Below, piece by piece: positions 40,675 to 49,276 of a stretch of 53,561 nt of DNA. Under the pieces are notes generated by a model. It had not been told where the DNA came from, did no database searches, and was given only the letters and a program-made list of their open reading frames with translations. Location of the stretch: the IMG/VR virus record IMGVR_UViG_3300008120_000183, positions 1-53,561 of that record. One strand, given 5' to 3'. Source of the stretch: a virus. The position numbers and the translations under genes were made by a program. Numbering within the stretch: position 1 is the stretch's first letter; every line of letters starts with the position of its first letter.

Positions 40675-41598
40675 ATGGTAAATCATCTGCTAGTAACTCT
40701 AGTTGATTCAGTTTTGGGGAAAGGTAAACAAACCTCACGGGGTAATTATGCTTATCATTGTCCTTTTTGTAAGCACCACAAACCTAAACTTGAAATTAAT
40801 TTTACAGAAAATAAAAAGGGACATAACCCTTGGCATTGTTGGGTTTGCAACACCAGAGGTAAAACCATCCCTAATTTATTTAAAAAAGTAGAGGCATACG
40901 ATAAGATTGAGGAAGCAAAACAACTAATTCCTCAAGGATCATTTGTTAATGAAAATATCCCAGAACAAACTTTAAGTTTACCTAAAGAATTTACCCCACT
41001 TATATTTAATTCTAATAATATAATGGCTCGCCATGCTTTGGCTTATCTAAAACGCAGAGGAGTTACAACAGAAGATATTATTAAATATAATATGGGATAT
41101 TGTGAAAATGGAGAGTATAAAAACATGATTATTATACCTTCATATAATTTTCAAGGGGAATTAAATTACTTTACAGCTCGTAGTTTTGAATCTAACCCCT
41201 ATAAAAAATATAAAAACCCATCAGTATCTCGTGATATTGTACCATTTGAAATGTTTATAAATTGGGATAGCCCGTTAGTATTGTGCGAAGGACCATTTGA
41301 TGCCATAGCCATTAAACGCAATGCGATCCCGCTTTTAGGAAAAAATATTCAAACCAATCTAATGAAAAAAATTATCTCATCTAAAGTAGAAAAACTTTAT
41401 ATTGCTTTAGATAGAGACGCTATAAAATCGGCTCTTAATTTCTGTGAAATTTTTATGAATGAGGGAAAAGAAGTTCATTTAATAGAAATGGATGATAAAG
41501 ACCCTAGTGAATTAGGATTTATAGGCTTTACAGAATTAATCCAAAAATCTACCCCTTTAACACTATCGGGGCTTTTAACTAAAAAATTTAATTTATGA
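40675..41598 (+). CDS. DnaG-type DNA primase (T4 gp61-like)
   Basis: 307 residues. N-terminal CHC2-type zinc finger: C29PFC32 and C55WVC58 around a KHHKPKLEINF segment. Toprim motif LVLCEGPFDAIAIKRN with E205, and the second acidic site IALDRDAIKSA (D246, D248). Length is close to T4 gp61 (342) and much shorter than cellular DnaG. It makes RNA primers for lagging-strand synthesis with a phage DnaB-like helicase not found in this window. Overlaps the next nuclease gene by 4 nt. Confidence 0.88.
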   Translation: MVNHLLVTLVDSVLGKGKQTSRGNYAYHCPFCKHHKPKLEINFTENKKGHNPWHCWVCNTRGKTIPNLFKKVEAYDKIEEAKQLIPQGSFVNENIPEQTLSLPKEFTPLIFNSNNIMARHALAYLKRRGVTTEDIIKYNMGYCENGEYKNMIIIPSYNFQGELNYFTARSFESNPYKKYKNPSVSRDIVPFEMFINWDSPLVLCEGPFDAIAIKRNAIPLLGKNIQTNLMKKIISSKVEKLYIALDRDAIKSALNFCEIFMNEGKEVHLIEMDDKDPSELGFIGFTELIQKSTPLTLSGLLTKKFNL

Positions 41599-42362
41599 GT
41601 ATTATTAAAAATTCGTATGGTCGCATATTAGAAATTTCAAATGACCACCAACAAATCACTCTTCCCGACTCTAGATATTACAGAAGAAATGGACAATATT
41701 ACCCTTCTATCACATATGTTTTAAGTTATTACCCCAAAGGCAAACATTTCGAAAATTGGCTCAAACAAGTAGGATTTTCAGCAGATCACATCGTTAAAAA
41801 AGCCAGTGAAGAAGGTACTAAGGTTCACGAAATGATTGAAAATTACCTTAATGGTAAAGAGTTAAATTTTTTAGACAAAAATAATAATCCTACTTGTGAC
41901 CCCGAAATTTGGCAAATGTTTATGAGGTTTGTTAGTTGGTGGGAAGAATATAACCCTACTTTGATCGAAACAGAGGTTCATCTTTTTTCGGACAAATATA
42001 AAATAGCAGGTACTTGTGATTTGGTTTGTGAAATAAATGGAGAATTGTGGATTATAGATTTTAAAACTTCTAATCACCTCCAAACTACTTATGATTTACA
42101 AACTGCAGTTTATGCCCAATGCTTTGAAGAATGTTTTGGTAAAAAAGTAAATCGTGCTGGTGTGTTGTGGTTAAAATCTTCAAAAAGAGGTTCTGCCAAA
42201 GATAAAATGCAAGGGAAAGGATGGGAAGTATATGAATCCCCTCGTTCAATAGAAGAAAACTTAGATTTGTTTATAACGGTTAAAAAATTATTTGACCTAG
42301 AAAACCCTAACCACAAACCAGCATTTACTGAATTCCGCACCACAGCTAAGCGAAATTTGTAA
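41595..42362 (+). CDS. PD-(D/E)XK nuclease (RecB/Cas4-like)
   Basis: 255 residues. GTKVHEMIENYL in the N-terminal half, GTCDLVCEI with D142, and IIDFKTSNHLQTTYDLQTAV with D155-F-K157 form the PD-(D/E)XK core; the QTAVYAQCFEECF helix after it corresponds to the RecB QhxxY-type motif. Likely a 5'-3' exonuclease used in phage recombination or host DNA degradation. It is paired with the primase and is the last gene before the packaged-protein cluster. Confidence 0.85.
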   Translation: MSIIKNSYGRILEISNDHQQITLPDSRYYRRNGQYYPSITYVLSYYPKGKHFENWLKQVGFSADHIVKKASEEGTKVHEMIENYLNGKELNFLDKNNNPTCDPEIWQMFMRFVSWWEEYNPTLIETEVHLFSDKYKIAGTCDLVCEINGELWIIDFKTSNHLQTTYDLQTAVYAQCFEECFGKKVNRAGVLWLKSSKRGSAKDKMQGKGWEVYESPRSIEENLDLFITVKKLFDLENPNHKPAFTEFRTTAKRNL

Positions 42363-42369
42363 TATTTAT
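42362..42369 (+). promoter_or_regulatory. candidate late promoter, ATATTTAT class
   Basis: ATATTTAT overlaps the last base of the nuclease stop and lies 24 nt upstream of the GTG start at 42386. It opens the packaged-protein cluster. Confidence 0.4.
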
Positions 42370-42385
42370 AACAAATATTTTTGCT

Positions 42386-43186
42386 GTGAAACTATATGAT
42401 ATACTAAAAGAATTAGCAACCAAACCTAAGGCTTTAATATTAGCTGGGGCTCCGGGTGCAGGTAAATCGTCTATAATAGGTGATATTTTAAATAATTTTA
42501 ATCTTAAAGTATTAAATATAGATGATTTTTACGTTCCTGATTTAATTAAAAGAGGAGTATCTCTTGATATGAAAAATTCTACTCCTGAGGAACGAAGTGA
42601 GCAAGCCAAAGCAATGCAGTATGCTCAAAAACAATATGATGCTAGTCTTAATAGTGCTATTGAAAATAAAGAAAATATAGTAATTGATGGAACCGGAGCT
42701 TCATCAAGAGCCACATTTAATTTAAATGATAAACTTAAAGAAGCAGGATATGATACTATGATGTTATATGTTTATACTTCTTTAGAACAATCACTTGAAC
42801 GTAATGAAAAAAGGTTCGAAAAAAGCCAAGGCAAAGACAGAAGTCTTCCACCAGCAATTGTTTTTAGGACTTGGAATTCTGTCACTGATAATTTTAGTAC
42901 ATATTTTGATAAGTTTGGTAATAATTTTGTAGCGGTTGTAAACGATCCTACTCCCTTTACTAAAAAAAATGTCGAGGATGTTATAACAAAATATTTGACT
43001 CCTTATACTCCTAAAGATACTAAACCCAAAACTCCTGAAGAGCAGGCTAAATCTGATTTAAATAAGGAAAAATTAAATCAACAGGTAGCTAACTTTATGA
43101 AACAAGATCAAGTGCAAAAAGTAATAGATAATTCTGTTACTAAAGGTGAAGCTCAATCGAAAATTAAAGCATTTTTATCTCTATGA
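42386..43186 (+). CDS. zeta-toxin/polynucleotide-kinase-like P-loop protein, possibly packaged
   Basis: 266 residues from a GTG. Walker A GAPGAGKS at 21-28; IDDFYVPDLIKRG after it; later VIDGTGASSRATFN. This order matches zeta-toxin and related P-loop kinases that phosphorylate small molecules. The N terminus MKLYDILKELATKP resembles the head-targeting leaders of the surrounding genes. The C-terminal 60 residues are charged and likely flexible. It might be injected into the cell at infection; host-inhibitory or nucleotide-metabolic role not resolved. The end overlaps the next gene by 4 nt. Confidence 0.75.
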   Translation: MKLYDILKELATKPKALILAGAPGAGKSSIIGDILNNFNLKVLNIDDFYVPDLIKRGVSLDMKNSTPEERSEQAKAMQYAQKQYDASLNSAIENKENIVIDGTGASSRATFNLNDKLKEAGYDTMMLYVYTSLEQSLERNEKRFEKSQGKDRSLPPAIVFRTWNSVTDNFSTYFDKFGNNFVAVVNDPTPFTKKNVEDVITKYLTPYTPKDTKPKTPEEQAKSDLNKEKLNQQVANFMKQDQVQKVIDNSVTKGEAQSKIKAFLSL

Positions 43187-45633
43187 ATAGTCTATCTATT
43201 GAATTACTAAAAGGAATTTTAGAAGAAGCAGAATTACCACGCAAAGAAGTAGTAGGAATGTTTGGGGGAGGATTTAAACCCCCTACAATAGGCCACTTAG
43301 AAGTAGTAAAACTAGCCCTAGACCAAAACCCAGAAATGGATAGAATGGTTGTTTTAGTAGGTAGTGGAGAAAGAGATTCTATTACTCAAAAAGAAGCATT
43401 AACTATTTGGAGAATATATCAAAAATATCTTCCTAAAAAAGTAGAAATTCAACCTTCCCCTGAAGGTAAGCCTCCTATTGGGGCTATTTATACTTACGCT
43501 AAAGATAATCCTGAAAAAGATGTATATTGGTTTTTAGGGGCAAGAGAGGGAAATGAAGAAGATGCTCAAGATATATTAAAACGTACTAAGGCTCTTCGTA
43601 AAGGAGAATACCCCAATGTTACAGTCAAAACTATATCAACCCCTGATTCGGTTAGCGGAACCAAAACCAGAAAAGCTCTTTTAGCTCGAGATAAAGAAAC
43701 ATTTATACAAGCGTTGCCTGATATTCCTGAAGTAGATGAAATTTGGGATATGCTTTCAAGCTCTATGGGTATTAATGAAGAAAAAAATCCTGTACAACAA
43801 GGAGATCAAATTTTAGCTAAAAAAGGAGCCTGTGTTTATAGAAATGGTAAAAAAATTAATTTAAAACGTAGAAGGTTATTTAATGTTTTAGGTAAAGTTG
43901 AAAATCGTCTTACATTAGAAGATAATTACCAAAGACAATATTGGGTGTTTGATTATAATACTAATGATACTAAATGGGATCGATACTCTTCTCCTGAGTT
44001 AGAAGAAGAAATTTCTCCTGAGCAAGTTGACCAAGTAGATGCTTTTGCAGACAGACAATTAAAACCTATTGATGTTGATTTAAAAAAACAACACTTCTTT
44101 GACCGCTTAAACGACCCTAGAAATGAAAAAGAAATAACCTATTCTGAATTGGTTTCTTTTTTCAAAAAATTAGGTAAAAACAAAAAAGAATTTACTGAAT
44201 TTTTACGCAAGTATGCTGAAGTAGTAGCTAAAGATGATAAAACGAATATTAATATTCCTTTTGTTCAAGCAGCTAATAAAGCAATTGCTAAAACTATAAT
44301 GCGTAAAAAAAATTTCCAAACTCCTAATAAAGTTATTCCTCTTCAAGAGTATAGATACGATCAAGAAGTTTTAATTCAATCCCGTTATATAATAAATCAA
44401 CTTAAAGCTAATTTTAAAAAGAAGTATACTGAAGAGATTGAAGGGAATCTTGATAATATTAATTATGATTTAACATTTGAATTTATCCCTTCAAATACTT
44501 CAAAATTAGGCTCTCTTCCCTATGTAATAAATGCTGCAGCCGATGAGGACACAGTAGAAATCATTCTTACTTATAACCCTAAATCCTTCCCAGAAAAATA
44601 TAACGACTTAATAGCAGAATTAAAGGATACTTTACGCCATGAATTGGAACATGTTGCCCAGCAAAATTTAGACAAGGGAGTAAACATAGAAAAAGATCAA
44701 GATAAACTACCTTTTTATAAGTACCTTACATTAGGATCTGAAATACCTGCTTTTATATCGGGAATATATAAGAGAGCAAAAACTAAAAAAATTCCGTTAC
44801 AACAAGCTATTGATGATTTCTTTGATGATTATTCTGCTGAATTAAGTGATGAAGAAGAACAATTTGTTAGAAAAGAATGGGATAGATGGATTAGAATAAA
44901 TTTACCTAAAGTAAAACTAAAGGAAGCTGACCCTAAAACAGGCACAGGTAAAAAACCTAAAGGATCAGGCCGCAGACTTTATACAGACGAAAATCCTAAA
45001 GATACAGTAGGAATTAAATTTAAAACTAAAGAAGATATAGTAACTACTTTAAATAAAGATTCTTTTAAATCTAAACCTCACGCACGTCAATCTCAAGTAA
45101 TTAATTTAATCCACCAAAGGGTTAGGGCAGCCTATCAAAATGCTAAAGATCCTGAGACCAAAGCTAGGTTAAAGCGAGGTTTAGAGTATATTGAAAAACG
45201 TAAAGAAGCCTCTAAAAAAAAGACCCAAAGATTAAAACAATTAAAAGAAGCCATCGAACCCGAATCTCTTCAATCTAATCTATTATCATTAACTCAATAT
45301 ATGGGAAGTAATGGTTTAAATTTGAAACCATACCCTAAAGTTAAATTTATTAATAGTGATGTTGAGAATGCTAAAGATTTATTAGGCAAAACGGCTTATT
45401 ATGATCCTAATGCTCGATTAATCGTTTTATATACTTTAAATAGACATCCTAAAGATATTCTTCGTTCATATGCTCATGAACTAGTTCACCATCATCAAAA
45501 TCTTAATAGAACTCTTCAACCCTTCCAAACTCAAAATACTAATGAAGATGGAGATTTAGAACAAATTGAGCGTGAAGCTTATGAAAATGGTAACATTTTA
45601 TTTAGAAATTGGGAAGACACTAAAAAATACTAA
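43183..45633 (+). CDS. NMNAT-like nucleotidyltransferase/double-zincin polyprotein, possibly packaged
   Basis: 816 residues. Leader MNSLSIELLKGILEEAELP with LEE|A after residue 15. Domain 1: nucleotidyltransferase with GGGFKPPTIGH (28-38) and SGTKTRKAL (159-167), as in NMN adenylyltransferases. Middle domain: HELEH at 486-490, a zincin-type metalloprotease motif. C-terminal domain: HELVHHH at 765-771, a second zincin-like site. LKE|A occurs at 579-582 and again at 687-690, around a basic linker (GTGKKPKGSGRRLY). These could be cut by a gp21-like prohead protease during maturation, releasing several enzymes inside the head. NAD synthesis and proteolysis in the host on ejection are plausible. 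Confidence 0.75.
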   Translation: MNSLSIELLKGILEEAELPRKEVVGMFGGGFKPPTIGHLEVVKLALDQNPEMDRMVVLVGSGERDSITQKEALTIWRIYQKYLPKKVEIQPSPEGKPPIGAIYTYAKDNPEKDVYWFLGAREGNEEDAQDILKRTKALRKGEYPNVTVKTISTPDSVSGTKTRKALLARDKETFIQALPDIPEVDEIWDMLSSSMGINEEKNPVQQGDQILAKKGACVYRNGKKINLKRRRLFNVLGKVENRLTLEDNYQRQYWVFDYNTNDTKWDRYSSPELEEEISPEQVDQVDAFADRQLKPIDVDLKKQHFFDRLNDPRNEKEITYSELVSFFKKLGKNKKEFTEFLRKYAEVVAKDDKTNINIPFVQAANKAIAKTIMRKKNFQTPNKVIPLQEYRYDQEVLIQSRYIINQLKANFKKKYTEEIEGNLDNINYDLTFEFIPSNTSKLGSLPYVINAAADEDTVEIILTYNPKSFPEKYNDLIAELKDTLRHELEHVAQQNLDKGVNIEKDQDKLPFYKYLTLGSEIPAFISGIYKRAKTKKIPLQQAIDDFFDDYSAELSDEEEQFVRKEWDRWIRINLPKVKLKEADPKTGTGKKPKGSGRRLYTDENPKDTVGIKFKTKEDIVTTLNKDSFKSKPHARQSQVINLIHQRVRAAYQNAKDPETKARLKRGLEYIEKRKEASKKKTQRLKQLKEAIEPESLQSNLLSLTQYMGSNGLNLKPYPKVKFINSDVENAKDLLGKTAYYDPNARLIVLYTLNRHPKDILRSYAHELVHHHQNLNRTLQPFQTQNTNEDGDLEQIEREAYENGNILFRNWEDTKKY

Positions 45634-45638
45634 TAAAC

Positions 45639-45800
45639 ATGACAACTAAAGAATTTATAGACACAGTAAACGATGAGTTTGATATTGAAACTCTTGAATT
45701 AATGCAATCTATCATAGATAAAAGATTAACTCTGCTTAAAACTATGAAAGATGTTGTTACTAAAAAAAGAGTACAAGGGTTTAAAACATATGACCAATGA
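45639..45800 (+). CDS. small helical protein with leader-like start
   Basis: 53 residues (MTTKEFIDTVNDEFDIETLE ... KRVQGFKTYDQ). The MTTKEFIDTV start resembles the other leader-type N termini. Overlaps the next gene by 4 nt. Function unknown. Confidence 0.6.
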   Translation: MTTKEFIDTVNDEFDIETLELMQSIIDKRLTLLKTMKDVVTKKRVQGFKTYDQ

Positions 45801-46375
45801 ATAAAGATAATGTTTTAAAAAAAGAATTCTCTAAAAAAGATGTACAAAGAGCACGTAACCTTATTACAGGTAATAAGGGAGCTCGTACTACTGAGGGAAT
45901 TGGTTACACTAAAACTTATGACTATCATAAAGAGGGAGACGTGTGGGAAGAAGATGGTAGAACTTGGACTATTAAAAATGGTCTTAAACAAAACATAACA
46001 AAATTAGATTCATTCAAAAAAGTAGGTAAATTACCCCTATTTTGTCCTTCTTGTAATAAGTTGATGAAAAAAAATCTTGATAAAAAGGTATTTCCTGCTT
46101 ATCAAAAATGTTTTGATTGTGTGGTAGATTATGAAGCCAAACTTCAAGCCGAAGGCCAATCTCAAGAATATTATTCTGATATGCACAACCAACATATAGA
46201 TAAGGTTCAAAAAGAATATGAGGCTTTTATGAAAGAAAAAATAAAAGAATCAAGTAATTCATATATTACTGAACGTGGAGATAAAGAAAATTGGAATGGG
46301 GGGTTTGATAAAAATTATATTGAAAATGAACTTCAAAAAGGGCTTGAATTTCTTGAAAATTTAAAGATTAAATAA
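45797..46375 (+). CDS. zinc-ribbon protein of T4-like phages
   Basis: 192 residues. CPSC at about residues 80-83 and CFDC (about 100-105) make a zinc ribbon. N-terminal part has an ordered region (TGNKGARTTEGIGYTKTYDY). Charged helix at the C terminus with IKE|S and ITE|R cleavage-like sites. Similar proteins occur in marine T4-like phages with unknown role; probably virion-associated by neighbourhood. Confidence 0.6.
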   Translation: MNKDNVLKKEFSKKDVQRARNLITGNKGARTTEGIGYTKTYDYHKEGDVWEEDGRTWTIKNGLKQNITKLDSFKKVGKLPLFCPSCNKLMKKNLDKKVFPAYQKCFDCVVDYEAKLQAEGQSQEYYSDMHNQHIDKVQKEYEAFMKEKIKESSNSYITERGDKENWNGGFDKNYIENELQKGLEFLENLKIK

Positions 46376-46376
46376 A

Positions 46377-46389
46377 GTCATATATTTAT
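46377..46389 (+). promoter_or_regulatory. candidate late promoter, ATATTTAT class
   Basis: GTCAT directly followed by ATATTTAT (46382-46389), 15 nt upstream of the ATG at 46397. The GTCAT here is adjacent, not 36 bp away, so it is probably unrelated to the tandem-GTCAT promoters. Confidence 0.4.
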
Positions 46390-46396
46390 TAGTAAC

Positions 46397-47050
46397 ATGG
46401 CTCAACCCGATAAAATAGATATCCTTACTTTTGATGTTCCTCTTTTTATTCGTCTTTTAGAATATGCTAAAGAGGATGCAAAAACTGATATGGATTTACA
46501 TAATTTAGCAGATAATGCTATTTCTCTTAGTAAAGAAAAAGAAATTTTAACTATGGATGATTATAATTCATTAGTTGATTCTTCGTCTGTTAAAGAAGCC
46601 ATAAAAAATGTTTTAGAAGCACAAAAAAAACGTGACCGCTGCCTTAGAATAGCAGACCGTAAATTTGATAAACCTTCAGCCTATAAATCAGGTGCTGTAG
46701 TTAGATGTCGTAAAGGTGATATTTGGAAAGGCATCAAAGAGGGGAAAGATAGCCCACAACCCGGTAAGGCCACCCCTTACGGGTCAGGATTTACTAAAGT
46801 TAAAGAAGAATTAATTCTTGAAAAAGCAAAAGAAACACTCCGCACCTGGTTCAAACGCAAAGGAGCACCGGGCAAAACCGGAGGTTGGGTTGATTGCAAT
46901 TCACCTATTAAAAAAGATGGAGAAATAACTGGATACAAATCTTGTGGGAGACAAAAAGGCGAAAAACGCTCTAAATACCCTTCATGTCGCCCAACTGCTT
47001 CCCAATGTAATAATCCAGGCAAGGGTAAAACTTGGGGTAAAACAAAATAA
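46397..47050 (+). CDS. phage structural protein with DUF5872-like C terminus
   Basis: 217 residues. The central segment DRCLRIADRKFDKPSAYKSG with VVRCRKG, and the C-terminal WFKRKGAPGKTGGWVDCNSP, GEITGYKSCGRQKGEKRSKY resemble a small basic cysteine-rich domain (DUF5872 type) common in large phages. IKE|G lies between the domains, again a possible prohead cleavage site. Likely a DNA-binding virion protein. No enzyme motif. Confidence 0.65.
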   Translation: MAQPDKIDILTFDVPLFIRLLEYAKEDAKTDMDLHNLADNAISLSKEKEILTMDDYNSLVDSSSVKEAIKNVLEAQKKRDRCLRIADRKFDKPSAYKSGAVVRCRKGDIWKGIKEGKDSPQPGKATPYGSGFTKVKEELILEKAKETLRTWFKRKGAPGKTGGWVDCNSPIKKDGEITGYKSCGRQKGEKRSKYPSCRPTASQCNNPGKGKTWGKTK

Positions 47051-47063
47051 AATTCAAAATAAA

Positions 47064-47495
47064 ATGAAAAGATCTGAGTTTAAAGAATATTTAAAAACTG
47101 AAATTCGTAAAATGAACGAAGCAACTATCGAGACAGATAATACTAAAACGGCAGCTGAAATTGCTAAGGAAATTCCTGATGCTACTATTAAAGTTACAGG
47201 AGAAGGTAAAATTAAAGTATCTGAATTTAAAAAATATCTTCGCAATGAAATTTTAGCCGAAATTAATGAAGCTGAAGAGGATAATGTTGATGTTAATATT
47301 GACAACATTGAATCTACCCCAATTGAACCAGCCGCAACAGACGAAACCAGCGAATTAGATGGTATCAGTGACTCTTTAGTTGATTTAGCCAGACAAGCTA
47401 AAGGAATGGGTCAATTGGAATTAGCCAACCAAATTCTTAACTCTGCTAAATACGCTGCTAAAACTCAATTTAAGGGAGTAGAAAAAGGAGCCTAA
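47064..47495 (+). CDS. putative packaged protein with duplicated leader motif
   Basis: 143 residues from ATG 47064, the first ATG after the previous stop. The leader MKRSEFKEYLKTEIRKMNEA is repeated in the same protein as VSEFKKYLRNEILAEINEA (about residues 53-71). INE|A follows the second copy. The rest is acidic and helical (LDGISDSLVDLARQAKGMGQ). A duplicated targeting signal is unusual. Overlaps the next start by one base. Confidence 0.65.
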   Translation: MKRSEFKEYLKTEIRKMNEATIETDNTKTAAEIAKEIPDATIKVTGEGKIKVSEFKKYLRNEILAEINEAEEDNVDVNIDNIESTPIEPAATDETSELDGISDSLVDLARQAKGMGQLELANQILNSAKYAAKTQFKGVEKGA

Positions 47496-48340
47496 TGGAA
47501 GAGAGAAAAAAAACTAAATTAGAAAAGATGTCTAAAAAAGAAAAAACATCTTTAGCTTATGCATTAGCTACTAATTTAGCTAAGTATGGTAAACCCCAAA
47601 CACCTAAAAATGAACGTCAATTAACTAAGGGTGAAATGAAAAAAAGAGAAAAACATATGGGTAAGTTTAAAAAAGCTTTTAGCTTAGAAGAAATTGAGCA
47701 AATAAAAGAGGAATTAAAAAATCCTAAAAGAGCTGACTTAAATAAAGATGGTGAATTATCTTCATATGAAAAAAAAAGAGGAGGAGCCATTGAAAAAGCC
47801 ATGCAAAAAGAAGATCTTTCACAATATAAAGTAGGAGATAAAGTAGAATTTAAAGGAAAGAATTATGAGATTACTCGTATAATTGATGATAGAATTTATA
47901 TTAAAAACTTAAAATATGGTGGAAGACCTGATAGTTGGGTTAAAGCAATTGATTTAAAAAAATCAGTAAAAGAAGACCTAGATTTAGGCCACGAAGACAA
48001 CGAACCCCAAATGCTTAAAGCTGATCTTTATAGAATAGCTAAATATGCTGTTGAATTATATAAAATGGTAGACCAATTTGATATTGAGGGCCAGGAAGTA
48101 GATTTTCCACAATGGTGGCAGGAAAAAATTATTCTTTCAAAAGAAGCAATGGTCAAAGCTAAACACTATCTTGATAGTGAATTACAAGTAGATAAGATTG
48201 ATTCAATGTTAGAGGATGATAAAAGTGGTGAAGAACATAAAGTTCTTTCTACCGCAGAACTAAATAAATTAGCAGCACTTCCTCCTACTGATCCTTCATT
48301 TAAAAAAGATCGTAGACACCAAAGATTAGTGAAAAAATAA
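47495..48340 (+). CDS. virion structural protein with EF-hand-like motif
   Basis: 281 residues. The N-terminal half is lysine-rich. RADLNKDGELSSYEKKRGGA carries an EF-hand-like calcium loop (DLNKDGELSSYE). The second half contains LGHEDNEPQMLKADLYRIAK and VDFPQWWQEKIILSKEAMVK, a motif shared by structural proteins of marine T4-like phages. Probably packed in the head or part of the tail-neck complex. The previous stop and next start overlap by one base. Confidence 0.7.
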   Translation: MEERKKTKLEKMSKKEKTSLAYALATNLAKYGKPQTPKNERQLTKGEMKKREKHMGKFKKAFSLEEIEQIKEELKNPKRADLNKDGELSSYEKKRGGAIEKAMQKEDLSQYKVGDKVEFKGKNYEITRIIDDRIYIKNLKYGGRPDSWVKAIDLKKSVKEDLDLGHEDNEPQMLKADLYRIAKYAVELYKMVDQFDIEGQEVDFPQWWQEKIILSKEAMVKAKHYLDSELQVDKIDSMLEDDKSGEEHKVLSTAELNKLAALPPTDPSFKKDRRHQRLVKK

Positions 48341-48834
48341 TGCAAAAATCAGAATTCATAGCAAAAATCAAAACTTTAGCAAAACAGGTATATGCTAACA
48401 AGACTAATCAACCTGAAATTGCTCAAAGTAAATTTCCTGTAATTGATAAGTTTCCTCCTTTAAAAGGAGTAATGGAAGATTTATTTGATTTTCAATATGA
48501 ACCCTTTGTTGAAGATATGGAATGGGTAGCACCCCGTCCTACTACATTTCGAGTTAAACTTGTAAATGGGGCTGATTTTTATCTTATATATCAAGGCATG
48601 GATGAGGGTAAAGGAATATTTATAGCTCAAGTAGCTGGTAAAAAATATTTTTTAGAATCTCTTCCCGAAGAACAACAAGCATCTGAAGCAATAGCTCGTT
48701 TGTTAAGATATAACTATGCAACCCCACCCAAAACAGAAACCCCAGATATTGAACCAGATTTAGGAGGAGAAGAAACACCCCCTCCTACTCCTGAAGAAGA
48801 AAGTGGAGTTCCTGCTTCTGTAGAAGAATTATAA
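48340..48834 (+). CDS. putative packaged/structural protein
   Basis: 164 residues. Starts MQKSEFIAKIKTLAKQVY, leader-like but without a clear LxE site. The middle (GVMEDLFDFQYEPFVEDMEW) is beta/aromatic-rich and the C terminus is Pro/Glu-rich and flexible (TPPPTPEEESGVPASVEE). Function unknown. Confidence 0.6.
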   Translation: MQKSEFIAKIKTLAKQVYANKTNQPEIAQSKFPVIDKFPPLKGVMEDLFDFQYEPFVEDMEWVAPRPTTFRVKLVNGADFYLIYQGMDEGKGIFIAQVAGKKYFLESLPEEQQASEAIARLLRYNYATPPKTETPDIEPDLGGEETPPPTPEEESGVPASVEEL

Positions 48835-48835
48835 A

Positions 48836-49276
48836 ATGGATAACTTTGATTTAAAAAAATATTTACGAGAAGGAAAGTTATATGAGGCAGTTATGGCTTG
48901 TCCTATAGCTACTCAAGATTTAGAAGTAAATACTCGTAACAGAGATGCTGCTATTAAAGCAGATTATATAAAATATGGTCCCTTAAATATAGATGAACCT
49001 GGTGATTACTGGGAAGAATTAGCTAACTATTGGGATACAACCTTAGAAGCAGCCCAAAATTCGGTTTGTGGAAATTGTGTAGCTTTTGATATATCTCCTA
49101 GAATGGATAAATGTATGCCTGGGCCCGTTTCTGATGATAGCGGAAGATTAGGGTACTGTTGGATGCACAATTTTAAATGCCATTCTGCACGAAGCTGTAG
49201 AATATGGGCTAAAGGGGGCCCAATTACAAAAGATAGTATATCTTATGATTGGCAAAAACGTCAAGAAAGTAAATAA
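48836..49276 (+). CDS. cysteine-rich structural protein of T4-like phages
   Basis: 146 residues. Leader MDNFDLKKYLREGKLYEAVM has LRE|G and LYE|A sites. The mature part has a cysteine cluster: CGNC, KCM, GYCWMHNFKCHSARSCR. Similar cysteine-rich modules are found in marine T4-like virion proteins. Could bind a metal or iron-sulfur cluster; not resolved. Confidence 0.65.
   Translation: MDNFDLKKYLREGKLYEAVMACPIATQDLEVNTRNRDAAIKADYIKYGPLNIDEPGDYWEELANYWDTTLEAAQNSVCGNCVAFDISPRMDKCMPGPVSDDSGRLGYCWMHNFKCHSARSCRIWAKGGPITKDSISYDWQKRQESK

Noticed and set aside
46377-46389. GTCAT next to ATATTTAT as a member of the tandem-GTCAT promoter family
   Set aside because: The box is directly adjacent, not 36 bp upstream, and there is no second box.
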